Of a stretch of DNA of 64,000 nucleotides, positions 33,751 to 44,909 are shown one piece after another. The notes below the pieces were generated by a model. It did no database searches. It was given only the letters and a program-made list of their open reading frames with translations, and was not told the DNA's origin. Both the position numbers and the translations under genes were made by a program. Positions within the stretch are counted from its first letter, which is position 1. Each line of letters starts with the position of its first letter. This stretch comes from Acanthosepion pharaonis (taxonomy: Eukaryota; Mollusca; Cephalopoda; Sepiida; Sepiidae). The stretch spans positions 1,614,501-1,678,500 of the forward strand of contig CAHIKZ030000247.1 in NCBI GenBank assembly GCA_903632075.3, given 5' to 3'.

Positions 33751-34285
33751 TGTTTCTTTAGTGCAAGAAATTATATGTATTTGTTTAATAAATCCTACTT
33801 GTGATAGTGAATTATATAAATAATTCGATATAGTTTAAGGCAAGGAACAATAATAAAATCTTGATTAACCCATCGATGTATGATTCCAATTCTTTGTTAT
33901 GCTACAAAAATAGTCTAATGTATAAGGCTTTGATGCCCAGAGCTGATTAGCACCATGCCCAATTAGTTGGGCATTATGCATAGATGGGTTAATATTTCAT
34001 TTTGATGATTTAAATATTGCTGGAATATTTCTTTTTAGACAAAAGTACTTTGTGATCTAAATCTCTGCCAAACAATTTTGTAATTGATACACTTGTAAAA
34101 TTGAATTTTTTTTTTTTTTTTTTTAATGTTGAAAAATCATGCATACTTCTGCATATGTCTTCATGAATCTTACATGTTGTTGACAAATATATACATTTTT
34201 CAAGACACTGCAAAATGTTAGTCCTTATTGTTTGTGTCATGAACAAACTACTGCTTACTGTTATTTCCAATATATAACACTTTTT

Positions 34286-34415
34286 CCCTGTTTAGGATTA
34301 GGTTTCTGATTCCTTCTAAAGTCTACTTTAACTCTATGCTTCTGAGATTTATCCCTTGTTTCCGGTTTAGGATTGAGTTTCTTGTTCCTTCTAAAGTCAA
34401 CTTCAACTTTATAGT
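34286..34415 (+). repeat. tandem duplication, about 75-bp unit
   Basis: 'TTTAGGATTaGGTTTCTgaTTCCTTCTAAAGTC' occurs at 34292-34324 and again at 34367-34400 with 'AACTCTAT/AACTTTAT' following each. Confidence 0.75.
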
Positions 34416-34419
34416 AATA

Positions 34420-34590
34420 TTTCAACCTGAACTCTGAAATTATATTCACTAATTAAATCTTAACCTCTAGAATTAGCCATCTTTCCTGTTATCTTGCCCT
34501 TTCTTACATTAATACAATTCCACACAGTAACCCTCTACCTTGAGTGGCTCTTGAGCCTTGTATTGAGTGAACATTATTAAAAAAAAAAGT
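34420..34590 (+). mobile_element. family E retroposon 3' end
   Basis: Ends 'CAGTAACCCTCTACCTTGAG', 'GCCTTGTATTGAGTGAACATT' and an A-run, as in 10232-10290 and 62170-62215. Confidence 0.6.
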
Positions 34591-34599
34591 GTAGATCTA

Positions 34600-35690
34600 T
34601 AGTGTGCAATGGGACTGGTTGTGCAACCAATTTTTATTACATTGGGGAAGTCATTTCACTTTGTACTGCAAAGTATAGTGATGCCCTTGAAAAATCAGTG
34701 TCTTTATAACCACTTATTTCCAGTCATTAACAATTTCCTATTTTTTTTTCCAAAATGGGCCAGCACAGCCAGGCTACAAGTAGCAATGATAGTGTTAATT
34801 TCTAATGGACTTTTTCTTTTCATCTTTATTACTTGTATATATAAGCCAACTTCATGTATAGAATGGCCCTTGAATTTTTTTACATTAATTTTAACCCCTC
34901 CAGAAAAAAATTTACCTCTGTATAGTGCAACCAAGTCAACAAAAATGCATGGTTTCTAACTTCAAAAAAATCACCTGTGACCCTTCTATTTTTTTTTTTT
35001 TTTTTTTTTTTTCCAAAAATTGATCATAAAAACTTGCACTATATGTGAGTATATACAGTATAATAATTCATTATTTTTAATATTTCCCAATTAGTTTTCA
35101 ATAGACAACAATTGAAGAAAAAAAAAAAAATTTAAAGTAGCAGCTGAAAAAATTTAGTCTCCTATTCCTGTTTGATATAAGCATCCTTCTACCAATAAAG
35201 CCAGGGAGACCAACTAGCTTTGTTAATCAGTAAGGCAATGTTCATATCAAATTCCTAAGGATGCAGCCTTAGGATTCATCTCTGTCTCCTTCTACATTAA
35301 TTGCCTTACATTATAAATGTTTAAAAAAAAAAAAAAAAAGCTTAAAAGAAACTAATAAAAAATGAATGACAATGCATATCTAAAAATTCAAGCAAATTTT
35401 AAAAAAATAACAAAAACTGATTCATCTTAAAATCAGTTAGGAAAGTTGTCAAGTTATTGTACAAGTACACCAATTATTTTCCAGCACTTTCGTTTCAAGA
35501 ACCTTGCCAAATTATCTGTTTTGTCAAACCAACAGAAGTCACCTAATAACAATTCGATAAAACACTTCTGACCCACTAATTATACATCTGTGTTTCATCA
35601 ATTGCACACACAACACCACCTGTGGCCACTCGGTGAATTCGCCTGGCAATTGTGTAAGATTTCAAATGTTTGTTTCTGTCTGAATTTCTG
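34600..35690. other. non-coding stretch
   Basis: T homopolymer at 34988-35012, A homopolymers near 35118-35130 and 35322-35339. The opposing frames 34609-34959 and 34704-34934 show no domain. Confidence 0.45.
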
Positions 35691-35699
35691 GGATGAGGA

Positions 35700-36058
35700 G
35701 TTATTATTTATACTATTTACATTCAGACTATTATCCTCATCCTTGTTGTTGTTATCACAATGTTTCAGCTATAACGCTTGATGAAGGCTTCTGGCCTACA
35801 TCAAGCGTTATGTCGATCTGGTAATCTACAAGGAATTTCGAACTGAACTCTTTATTTAATCTATAGGGTTAGTAATGGACAGTACAAGAAGAACTGTCTA
35901 CTCCCGTATATTAAATAAAGGATTTGGTTCAGAATTCCCTGTAGTTACCCAGATCAATATACAGCTGATGAAGGCCAGAGGTCACAATGATTGAAACATT
36001 GTGATAACAGATGAGTATAATAGTCAGAATATAATAAGTGTAAATAATTTAAATGCTT
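35700..36058. repeat. fold-back repeat H, copy 2 (about 160-bp arms)
   Basis: The left arm from about 35700 (ACTATTTACATTCAGACTAT...CCTCATCC) is repeated in inverse ending about 36058. The arms also share TTATCACAATGTTTCA, AAGGC..CTGGCC and CTTTATTTAAT. Within the left arm a smaller perfect hairpin, ATAACGCTTGATG against CATCAAGCGTTAT, lies at 35771-35811. The small frame 35590-35781 overlaps by chance. Confidence 0.8.
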
Positions 36059-36239
36059 GCTGGTAAATTTGTTTGGATTAAGAGGTATCAGACTGCTCAG
36101 TTGCTGGAGAATTAGTGTAGCACCCATATTTGAATTCTACATTTAGTTGGTTGAGTTTATGGTAGTTTGAAGCTATTTATCTAAATTATGGGTGTACAGG
36201 TAGTGTAACAACACTTGGAAAGAGGAATCATCAAAAAGT

Positions 36240-36400
36240 GTTCAAGTTCCAAGGTGAGTTTATGTTCACTTTCACCCAAATACTCTTGGGTAGGTTATGA
36301 ATCCATCTTTCCCCTCTGACCATCTGAGGGGGTTAAATAGTGAGGCTGACTAGACTCTCTTGCCTTGAGAGAGACACTAGTCTCAAAAAAGGAAAAACTT
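36240..36400 (+). repeat. SINE family A fragment
   Basis: 'TACTCTTGGGTAGGTTATGA', 'ATCCATCTTTCCCCTC', 'GGGGTTAAATAGTGAGGCTG', then a decayed tail. Confidence 0.65.
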
Positions 36401-36589
36401 CAAAAGCCTGAACAGGAATATGCTCTTGGGTGTTGCTCTAAACAAACTATCGCTAAGGCTGCACTGCATGTGATGACCCACTGCCCTTAATGGATTATGG
36501 GTTTTGTGCTGTGACCTAAAATATAGACACTCTGATTTAAATACCAAATTGAGGGACACATTAACCAGACTGACAACTTGATTAACTTG

Positions 36590-36720
36590 AGTAAATGGAT
36601 GCTAGAACAGGATTTGAGAGAAATAACAAAACAAAATTTATTAAGAGATAAAAGGGCAGGAAGATATGGAGGGCCATGATCGCCTACATCCTGAATGAAT
36701 GTGGCACACAAGAATAATAG
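36590..36720 (+). pseudogene. LINE C-terminal tail fragment
   Basis: In one frame reads ...GRKIWRAMIAYILNECGT, the decayed equivalent of DRKSWEANIAHTLN at 63395-63440. The fragment is in + orientation; the minus frame 36487-36711 is its shadow. Confidence 0.55.
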
Positions 36721-36748
36721 CTATAATAACTATCATTTTCTTTGTTAG

Positions 36749-36787
36749 ATAGCACAAAGAATCAATTACATCAACTTGTGAATACAG
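36749..36787 (+). CDS. candidate 39-nt microexon
   Basis: Acceptor TCATTTTCTTTGTTAG ends 36748; donor CAG|GTAAGAG at 36788. Only the phase-1 frame is open (12 codons, Ser/Thr/Asn/Gln/Leu-rich). Phase agrees with the donor side of 15022-15073. Very short, so chance is a real alternative. Confidence 0.22.
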
Positions 36788-36799
36788 GTAAGAGCGTGG

Positions 36800-37808
36800 A
36801 ATGTCTTACCTGCAATAAAGGACAGTCTGGTTCTCTATTATTAGTTAGCATATAAAATAAACAAGTGTTAATGTGGAGGGACGGAAAAGAATGAAGGAAA
36901 TGGGATTTGTATTCAAATATTCTCAAAGGTCCATTAATACAATCATTGAATGCTGATGAGCTGTCCTGGTGTCTGATACACTGACAGTGATGTGTTGTCT
37001 AGCCGCAGTTTTCCATTTTGCCTCCTCTGTCTTATTTTGTCTCGGCTAGAAACAGCTGCCACTTTATATGCGAGAGATTTTGTGTTCACCTTGAAGAATG
37101 TGTTTGCTAAGATTCATAGTTATTGTGTATATTGATGAGATAGTGTCTCTCTATCTCTGCCAGTCAGGTGCAGGGTGGAGTGTGTGTGTTTAGGCTGTAA
37201 GAATTGTTGTTCTTGGTCACTGACTCTCTCTCTTTTTTTTTTTTTTTTTTTTGTCATCATGAACAAGATTTGCTTTAACACCAGAAAACTTGCAGACACA
37301 AGTGGTTCATAACAATCAACACAGAATCATAACTATCAGTCCTATTGCTGCTGCTGCTGCTCTTATTGTCACTCAAGCCAATAATGAAATCCTTTTGAAT
37401 ATAGTTGTCTTGAATGTTATGACTTTTTTATTTCTAAAATATTAAGTCTAAATATTATAGAAAACATTTTTCTGAAATATAATTTTAATATAACATTTTA
37501 TAAAAATAAGCCTGGAAATATTAAAATTATTACTATAAAAAAAATTTATTCTCTATTGGCCAAAAAGAATATGACTGAATTAACATAGGAAAGTTTAGTG
37601 GTCCTTCAAATTGCTGAAAATAAAGGCTGAACAAGATTTGCCTGCTGGCCCTTTAGGAATTCCTACGCTTGGTTTCCTGCTCCTGATATTGTTAAATAAT
37701 TACTGGTTAGTTTGAGTTTAATAAAGAACAAACTGATTAAAAGAACCTTTGTTCTTACAACAGGTTGCTGTGGGGAAATTATTTTGGCTAACCAATTCTG
37801 GTGAAGGG

Positions 37809-37866
<58 letters not shown>

Positions 37867-38740
37867 TATTCTGTATTAAATAGTAATTTATCAATGGTAC
37901 ACTTAGCACTGTTCTGTCTAGTAGTTTTCGCAGAGGTATAATTGTCCATATTATTACTGCTACTGCTTACTGAATAAAGAGAATGGGGAAAACTTATTAA
38001 AATTTCGAAAATTAAGAAACTCTCCTCTCCACACTATTTTATCCTTGATATCCCCACACCCATATTTATTAGATTCCATGGATGAATACCTCCCCACTAC
38101 AATTAGGAACAGAAGAGTATATATTCTTGTAGTGAGTATTAGGTTTTTCAATTTCAAGGAAAAAAACAATTTGTCATGAGCATGCAAGCTAAATTGGTAT
38201 TTTTGTTATTGTCATCCCTTTTGTATCCATTTATTTTTGATATTCATTAAAATTTGGAAAATTGAGACTTGATTCCTCCCACACCCAGTTTATTTTAAAG
38301 ATATGACTATACTGGTGGTTATGATCTTTTTCTTTCTCTCTCTCTCTCTTATATATATATATATATATATACATACATACACGCACCTCAATGTAGATAG
38401 ATTTTGTGCTAAGGCTGATATTGTTTGAAAACTGCATCTCTCTCTCACTCTCTGTCTCTTTTTCCTATTTGTTTCTCAGACCATAACAATAGACTCAACC
38501 CATTAGCAATTTGGTTTTTGAGTAAGAAAAAATCTGTTATGGTAACATGAGATATGCCAAGTTTTACTTGAAGTGCCATATTACTATACAAGTATATTTA
38601 TTTAGCTACTTTTCCTTCTTTCCTAAAATCACATAAAAATTCAAATATATCCATTAATTTTTCTTCATGGGCAATAATTTGTGTGTGATATATATATATA
38701 TATATATATATGTGCTTAAGGAATGTAATGGTTATCAGTA
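36800..38740. other. non-coding stretch with microsatellites
   Basis: T homopolymer at about 37233-37252, (TA)n 37812-37862, (TC)n(TA)n(CATA)n 38333-38384, short (TA)n 38691-38712. No gene was recognised. Confidence 0.5.
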
Positions 38741-38749
38741 TGAAAAATG

Positions 38750-38960
38750 AAATCAACAAGCAAAGTTAAAATTCTGCTAAAGTCTTTGATCTCAAATTAA
38801 TGCCCTTGGAAAAGGGATGAATCTTCTACCTCTCTTTTCCAGCTTTGGATTAAATAACAGGAAAGATTGTGCTTTCTAGTAACATGTCGAAGGTCAATTC
38901 CTATCAAATGTGTTTGGGATCTAGCAACTCCACCCTGCAAACTGCTTGCTACTGAAACAG
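38750..38960 (+). repeat. SINE family A copy
   Basis: 'TAATGCCCTTGGAAAAGGGA', 'TGAATC', 'ttggattaaataacagga' blocks in order. The minus frame 38797-38979 is a shadow. Confidence 0.7.
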
Positions 38961-39424
38961 AAGCAAGATAACCTAACATGGCTTTTTTGCAGCTTTATAC
39001 TACATGAGGAGTTTCCAGTTCACAAATAATATATATAAATATGAAACTTCTTTCACGGCTTTGGGGAATTAGATCTCCATATTGTTATTTTTCTATCCTA
39101 ACCTACAGTATACTGATTATTTAGTCATTGTAGGATTATAATGACCCAGCTATTGCTCCCCTGATTATAGCATTTCCTATGAGGTAAGGTCAACTTATCA
39201 GGGTCACAAGGTCATACTGATTAGCTTGTGTGAGTGAGTGAACCAATATACTCAGAGGCAACATTGATTTTTGTTTTTCCTCTTTCCTTTCATTATTTTT
39301 CTCTCTCTTTCTGTTTTTTTTATTATTATTATCATATACCTTTATTTTTTGTCCCCCCCCTACCAAATCCTATTCCTCCTCCTTTTATGCAGGTATATTT
39401 TCTAGTCTTCATCTAATACTATTA

Positions 39425-40070
39425 AAATGTTTCATTTAATGCTGTAACAACTCTTTATGGGTTATTGAATACCAAAATTAAATTTTCTTGGGAGATTTGA
39501 AGTAATAAAAGTTTGTTTTGCTTTCAGTTGAATACATAGATGATACTAAGCTTTTGTGCATATATATATATATATGTTTGTGTGGATATAATTATAAGAG
39601 GCGATATATCTGTTTTATGTTGTGTTTTTGGAATACAGATTGATTTCTTTCAGAAATTGTAGGATATTATATGGATTAATATTTTGAAAGAATTCTTTCA
39701 TATTGGTTATTTGATGGGTTATCTAATGCCAAAATATAAATATTTTGAATGCAGTTGTATTGTATGCCTTCAACTACAGCTAAAATGTATTGCTTAATAT
39801 TTTGCTATAAAATATATTGTTAGTAATTCTACTATAAAACATATTGCTGGTCATTTTACTATAAAAATGTAGTTTTATACTTTCATAGTGTTTTGTTTTT
39901 GTTTGTGGGGGGGTATTTTTTCCCATAGCTGGGACCCTAACAGGTGCTACCACCCTGTCAGAATGGACTTGGGAACAACAGCAATTTATAGGTGGTTCCA
40001 TACTACTCAAAACCTCCAATCTCCTGATCAGATGTAGTTTATCATCATACCCTGGACTAGTATTAAAATT
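39425..40070 (+). repeat. family B retroposon with duplicated leader
   Basis: The leader block ('TTATGGGTTATTGAATaCCAAAAT') occurs at 39457-39485 and again near 39700-39735. Three 'CTATAAAAtATATTG' units of about 31 bp follow at 39802-39872, then the core (GGGACCCTAACAGGTGCTAC, TTGGGAACAACAG) and the 'catacccTGGAC' end. The minus frame 39780-40190 reflects the repeated units. Confidence 0.8.
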
Positions 40071-40195
40071 ACAGTTACTGATTGCACTTAGGAATTTTAG
40101 TTTTTTTGTTTTGTTTTGTTTTTTTTTTACTGGTAAGTAGAAAATTTTAATACTAATTCTATAGTAAGCAAATATTAGAAAATTCTCCACAAAAT

Positions 40196-40199
40196 TTTA

Positions 40200-40267
<68 letters not shown>
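40196..40267. repeat. (TA)n microsatellite
   Basis: About 35 TA units with one early interruption. Confidence 0.95.
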
Positions 40268-40269
<2 letters not shown>

Positions 40270-40640
40270 ATATATCTGTGAGTAAGTAATCCAAGTGAAT
40301 ACTAATAATATAAAATATTAACTGATCCACAAATAGTTCATTGTGTTTATTACAGAGCATATATATGTAAATTACAAAGAAATGAAATTCAAAAATACCT
40401 CATCTGAATGGCCATTTCGCTAAGCAAGAGCTTGTCAACACTAAAAAAGTTAAATAAATATGAAGCCTAACTGACAGGAAGGAAGAAAGGGGAGGAAAAG
40501 TCTACAAATAAGAGAAAAGAGATCTAAAGGGAGGAAAGAAAAAGACAGAAAAAACAGAGTTTGGTAGAGAGGGAATAGGAAGAATAAAGATTCATCTAGA
40601 CTCTAGATGAAAGTTTAGATGGTTGGAAATTTAACATCAG

Positions 40641-40641
<1 letters not shown>

Positions 40642-40703
<62 letters not shown>

Positions 40704-40704
40704 T
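40642..40704. repeat. (TA)n(CA)n microsatellite
   Basis: About 25 TA and 6 CA units; flanked by purine-rich DNA at 40480-40600. Confidence 0.95.
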
Positions 40705-40709
40705 ATGGC

Positions 40710-42435
40710 TAAACACATAGGTATGTCAATAGCCTAATGATGAAGAAAGCATTTATTTTTACCCAAGCTTTTTTCAACATAATCTCTTCCTTTTTTCATT
40801 GTGAGGAATATTAATTGCATAGCTTGAGAATTAACTAATGAAAATTCCAAATCAAAATTCAGAATACTAAATTTCTGGCAATAGATCTATTGATCAATCT
40901 TTGTAAATGATACATATTGGTAGCTGTTTTTTTCACATATGTCTGTAATATGTGTATGTGTTTCAGACTGTTTAATTTTTTTCTTTAATAATGTTGCCAT
41001 TGTTTTAATGTTTCCTTTTCTTTTAAAAAGAAAAAAAAGTACTTCAGTCTTGATAAATTCCAACTACTTAAAATTTTCTTTAAGAAATCTACTTCTTCAC
41101 CTGTTTGAAAGATGAAAAACTTTTTATACTTCACTTTCCACTTGATATATCTATCACACTACATCTTGACAGGTGGGAAACTTAATGCCACCCAGTTAGC
41201 ATTCAAATTGAATTTTTCTACTATGAATGTTATATTTATACTTCGCTTCATCACTTAAGCCAATCTATATACATATACTGACACATTTGCCTCCATGAGA
41301 TAGGCTAATTCTTAGAAGCTGTGTCAGAATGACCATTAAGCATGAATCATTTTCAACATAGGAATTGATTTTTAGAGTTTGGAAATTCCTGGTCATTTAT
41401 GAAAAGAGCTCTTTGTTATGTCACAGTGTGCATTGGTTGCATCTCGTGTCATGGTGTGTCTGTTGTATCTTGTGTCACAGTATATGTGTGTTAAATATAA
41501 ACAATTGTTCCCCACAGCCTTTCAAAATAAGCATTTAATTTTCTAATATCTTGTCTAAAGCCTCATGGTTCGAGAGCAAATTGTAAGTTTAGTAGGTGCA
41601 GTATGATTATTTATAAAATGTTCAAGAATCATTTTTTTTAGTATGAAAATTAATTTTTGGTGACAGAAAGTCGCAAAGTCCTGGAGAGAAGAAAAAAAAG
41701 CTACAGATACATAAAAAAAAAAAAAATTCTTTCAATATTTTTGAAGCTTAATTTCTAACAATTCAGCTAAACTTATTTCTAGCTTGTACTCTTTCTTGGT
41801 GTATGTTGATTGTAGATATTGGTGTAAACAAAAAAGTTCTAGTAGCTAGATATTGGCAACAAAAAACAATTTGACAATGCCACACTATTATCAATAATGA
41901 TAGGATATCTTCTCTAACTCTTAGATATTTATATCAGTTAGGTGCATTGGATTTTACAAGTTCAAGAGTAGCAGTGAAGGTAAACTAGTTTTTGTCTAAG
42001 TTTGAAACCAGCTTCTTTACTGATGACATTTAGGATGAAATTTGCAATCTTTGAAAAACAGCCCACTGCTTGAACCTTGTAGCCAAAACCCTGAAAATGC
42101 CACTTTGAATTACTGTTTGTTTATGATAAGGATTAGATTAGAGGAACCATATCTGTTACATGAATACTCAATGTTCACTTGTTTCCTTGTAAAGAGAAAT
42201 AAAATTGTGTGTGTCAAAATGATGGTAATAAATGAGTGGGAGGAAAGGCAACTATTGCCAACCTTATCCTGAATAGTCAAATAGGTTTCTTGTTACATCT
42301 GTACAAAACATCCCTTCTCTTTCTGATAGTCTATATTCTTTTTATCTATATTAACCCCCATCCATGAATCTATTAGCATAAATACAGCTGGATATCTTAT
42401 AAAAAAATATTTTATATGAAATATCTATGATGGTC
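40710..42435. other. non-coding stretch
   Basis: Nothing recognised; the frame 42042-42272 has no domain signal. Confidence 0.45.
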
Positions 42436-42439
42436 ACTA

Positions 42440-42575
42440 CAACAACAAAAAAAATAAAAACTCTCCTGTCCTCCTGCTCATTATTAACATTTCTGTTCCT
42501 AATTCTTCCACGCCTTGTAACCCCTTGTATCTTAGTGGCTTTACTGCCTTGCATGGGGTGATTCCGATCTTAAAA
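42440..42575 (+). mobile_element. LINE 3' UTR fragment
   Basis: 'ATTTCTGTTCCTAATTCTTC', 'CTTGTAACCCCTTG', 'TTAGTGGCTTTACTGCCTTG', 'GGGGTGAT', then an A-run. Matches the 3' ends after the LINE coding remnants at 53340-53430 and 63105-63175. Confidence 0.6.
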
Positions 42576-42672
42576 AAAAAAATTAAATAAATTTCGTATT
42601 TAAGCAAAAAAATTTTTAGTTCTCTTCATTTTATTTTACCTTTTTTTTTTTTTTTTTTTTTTTTTCTTACAG

Positions 42673-42777
42673 GAAGATCATGGAAGTTTTATTGAATTAT
42701 TTTTTAATAGTTTGTTTCATGAGTTTCCAACAACTAGAGAATGTAGAATTTATGTATATCAGTTTTTGATTATATAA
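42673..42777 (+). CDS. candidate exon, unknown protein
   Basis: A long T tract followed by CTTACAG (ending 42672) is a good acceptor. The phase-0 frame is open for 34 codons to a TAA at 42775. Its first 26 residues are mixed, not low complexity (acidic start, Phe/Leu-rich centre, His-Glu-Phe-Pro-Thr-Thr-Arg). A GTATAT at 42754 could be an internal donor, ending the exon at phase 0. No family was recognised. Confidence 0.25.
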   Translation, partial: EDHGSFIELFFNSLFHEFPTTRECRIYVYQFLII

Positions 42778-42879
42778 TTATTTTTTCAATTACATGGATG
42801 CATGTCTATTAGCACTCCAATCATGAAACCCAGGTTCAAATCTCACAATGTTTACCAAGGAAGTGATTTCTTAAAAATA

Positions 42880-43230
42880 TCAGCCCAGCATGTATTGGCA
42901 TTGGGAAGTGTCTGAAAATCCTGCCACAGGTTGCTCCCCATCCCCCAAGCCTTGTGAAGTGGAATTGAGTTGATGGAACTGTTTGGAATCTATTGATGGT
43001 TGTGCTAGCACAATGTCACAAGTCATCATGACTGAGGGTTTGAACATACTGACTTTGTTCAAAACCTGTTGATCACACTAGATTATGCATGTTCTTCCAG
43101 TAACTGTAACTGATGTCCACTTAGTATAGTTGCAGCATAAACCAAAAGTTGGCTCTGTCAGTGTTGAAAAAACAAATGTGCCTGTGCAGGCATCTGCAAC
43201 AAGGATTAGCTAGCTGCTCTAAATTTTTAT
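42880..43230 (+). repeat. family C repeat, near full length
   Basis: Blocks 'GGAACTGTTTGGAA', 'GGTTGTGCTAGCACAATGTC', 'GGGTTTGAACATACTG', 'AACTGTAACT', 'GTTGCAGCATAAAC', 'AAATGTGCCTGTGCAGGCAT' occur in the same order as 59640-59990. About 350 bp. The minus frame 42880-43062 lies inside. Confidence 0.8.
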
Positions 43231-43619
43231 ACTTGCAACCAATTTTTAATTTTATCAAAATACTTTGTAAAACTTAAAATCTCACAAAATATTATATTGT
43301 AGTAATAATGAACAACAGTAAGACATGTTTGTAGTTTGTTTTTTTTTGTCTTGTTTTCTTCATTAAATTTTTTTTTTTTTTTTTTTTTTTTCAACCACAT
43401 TGTACAGGTGTTATAAACAAGAAGCTAATATTTTGCATGTGGTTTTAGGTGCCAAAAGAAAAAATTTTGGTTAAAGAAAATTAAGAAGCTACAAATTTTG
43501 AAGTACAGTTTTTTGGGTTTTTTTTTTTTTCCTCCAATTTGTTTTTAAAATAATACTGGACTTTAAAATATCTGAGTAAAATGTTTGTTTTATATAACAT
43601 TTTTGTGTAACAGTCTATC

Positions 43620-43800
43620 AGTAGGAAAAAGTGAAATTAACAAGCTGAATCCAAATTCTGGCAAAGTCTGTTACATTGACTAATGCTCTTGGTAAAGGGA
43701 TGAATCCATCTCTTTCCTTCTCAATTATGAGTTAATTATCAGAATAGACTGAGCAATCTTGACTTGTGTAGCAGCCAGTTTAAAAAAAAAAGTAAATTTC
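43620..43800 (+). repeat. SINE family A copy
   Basis: 'CTAATGCTCTTGGTAAAGGG', 'ATGAATCCATCTCTTTCC', 'gagttaattatcagaataga' and a 'gcagccagttt' end. Confidence 0.7.
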
Positions 43801-44424
43801 TGAATTCCTAGCCATTTTAACTAAATAGGGTAGAATGGATTCTTTAGCATTGGTGGGGTAATCAGTCAAGAACAATAATTCTGAATTCAAAACTATCCTG
43901 AAGAGGAATGTCCTCCATCAGGCTACTTTGCACTAGATACACAGATTCTGCTCTGGCTGCAGTACATGGGGTGACTCCACTATGCTTGCAGGAATTGTGA
44001 ACAATCATAACAAAGCATTTAAGCTTATTTTTTATATTTTTTCTATAATAAGTACAGTGTACATGTGTGTGCCCCTCCATTTTTTGATCTTGATGAATCA
44101 TAAACAACTTTACTACTGTAGTTACACACAGTTAAAAATAAAATAACTCATTTAAAGTTAAATTTAAATATCAAACAGAATGAAAGGTTAAAAAAAATTA
44201 TTTATTAAAGGTATAACTTTAATTTCATTCTTCATTGCAATTGATAAAATTTAAGTAGGGCATGGTACACTGCTCATATGGATATTTTTTCTTTAACTAG
44301 CACATTTACTGTGATATATTCAGAATATTATATAGTTTGTGTTGTGTAATGTTTTTAAGAGTAACTTTGTGAAGGGATCATTAAAGGAGGATTATCCTTT
44401 TATTTTTTTTTTTTTTTTTTGTAG

Positions 44425-44502
44425 GAAATAAAAATGCAGAATAAATGTAAACAAACTATGGAGATCAGTTGCATATATGAAGAAAGATTATGCCGAATTA
44501 AG
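44425..44502 (+). CDS. candidate exon, unknown protein
   Basis: T19-GTAG (ending 44424) is a good acceptor; AAG|GTGACA at 44503 is a weak donor and ACAA|GTAAAG five bases on is an alternative. The phase-0 frame gives 26 hydrophilic codons with four Cys and many Lys/Glu, and stays open for 35 more codons if unspliced. Phase fits a splice from the GTATAT at 42754. Not recognised; could be chance. Confidence 0.25.
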
Positions 44503-44589
44503 GTGACAAGTAAAGATAAAATAGTTTTATTTCTAAATTCTTATAACTTTTACATACATAGGATGCTGAAGATAAGACTGAAAAGCTTT

Positions 44590-44645
44590 CCACGGGAGCT
44601 AGCCTAAAGTCTACCTGAAGGGTGGCTTCTAGGCTAATATTAAAT
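44590..44645 (+). repeat. short repeat related to 24105-24165
   Basis: GGAGCTAGCCTAAAG...GTGGCTTCTAGGCTAAT; self-complementary and shared with repeat G copy 1. Confidence 0.45.
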
Positions 44646-44813
44646 AATTTGAACAGTATTACCTCCCACTTATACCTCCCAGATAATGGTAAAGCATTAG
44701 TGACAAATGGTGTCTTCATCTAATGTCTTAACATTATGTGGGAGTTATTTCTAATGCACACTGTATAGTTATTTTCCAAGCATAGCTTAGATGTGGCACA
44801 AGGCCAAAAGTAT

Positions 44814-44903
44814 GGGGCATCTAGTGAGGATCGAACTCACTTTTCAGTTGTGACTGATTTAACGAGACAAGCTTGCTAACCATTACACTACGCTGAGGTG
44901 CCC
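44814..44903 (-). repeat. tRNA-like SINE head or tRNA pseudogene
   Basis: Minus strand has box A (TAGTGTAATGGTTAGCA) and a T-arm that pairs perfectly (GTGAG TTCGATC CTCAC). The acceptor ends pair imperfectly and no proper anticodon arm forms. A related, more decayed copy lies at 58258-58347. Best read as a retroposon head. Confidence 0.6.
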
Positions 44904-44909
44904 TAATGG

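Noticed and set aside
44814..44903. Functional tRNA gene
   Set aside because: The T-arm is perfect, but the acceptor mismatches and no anticodon stem-loop forms; a decayed relative exists in the window.
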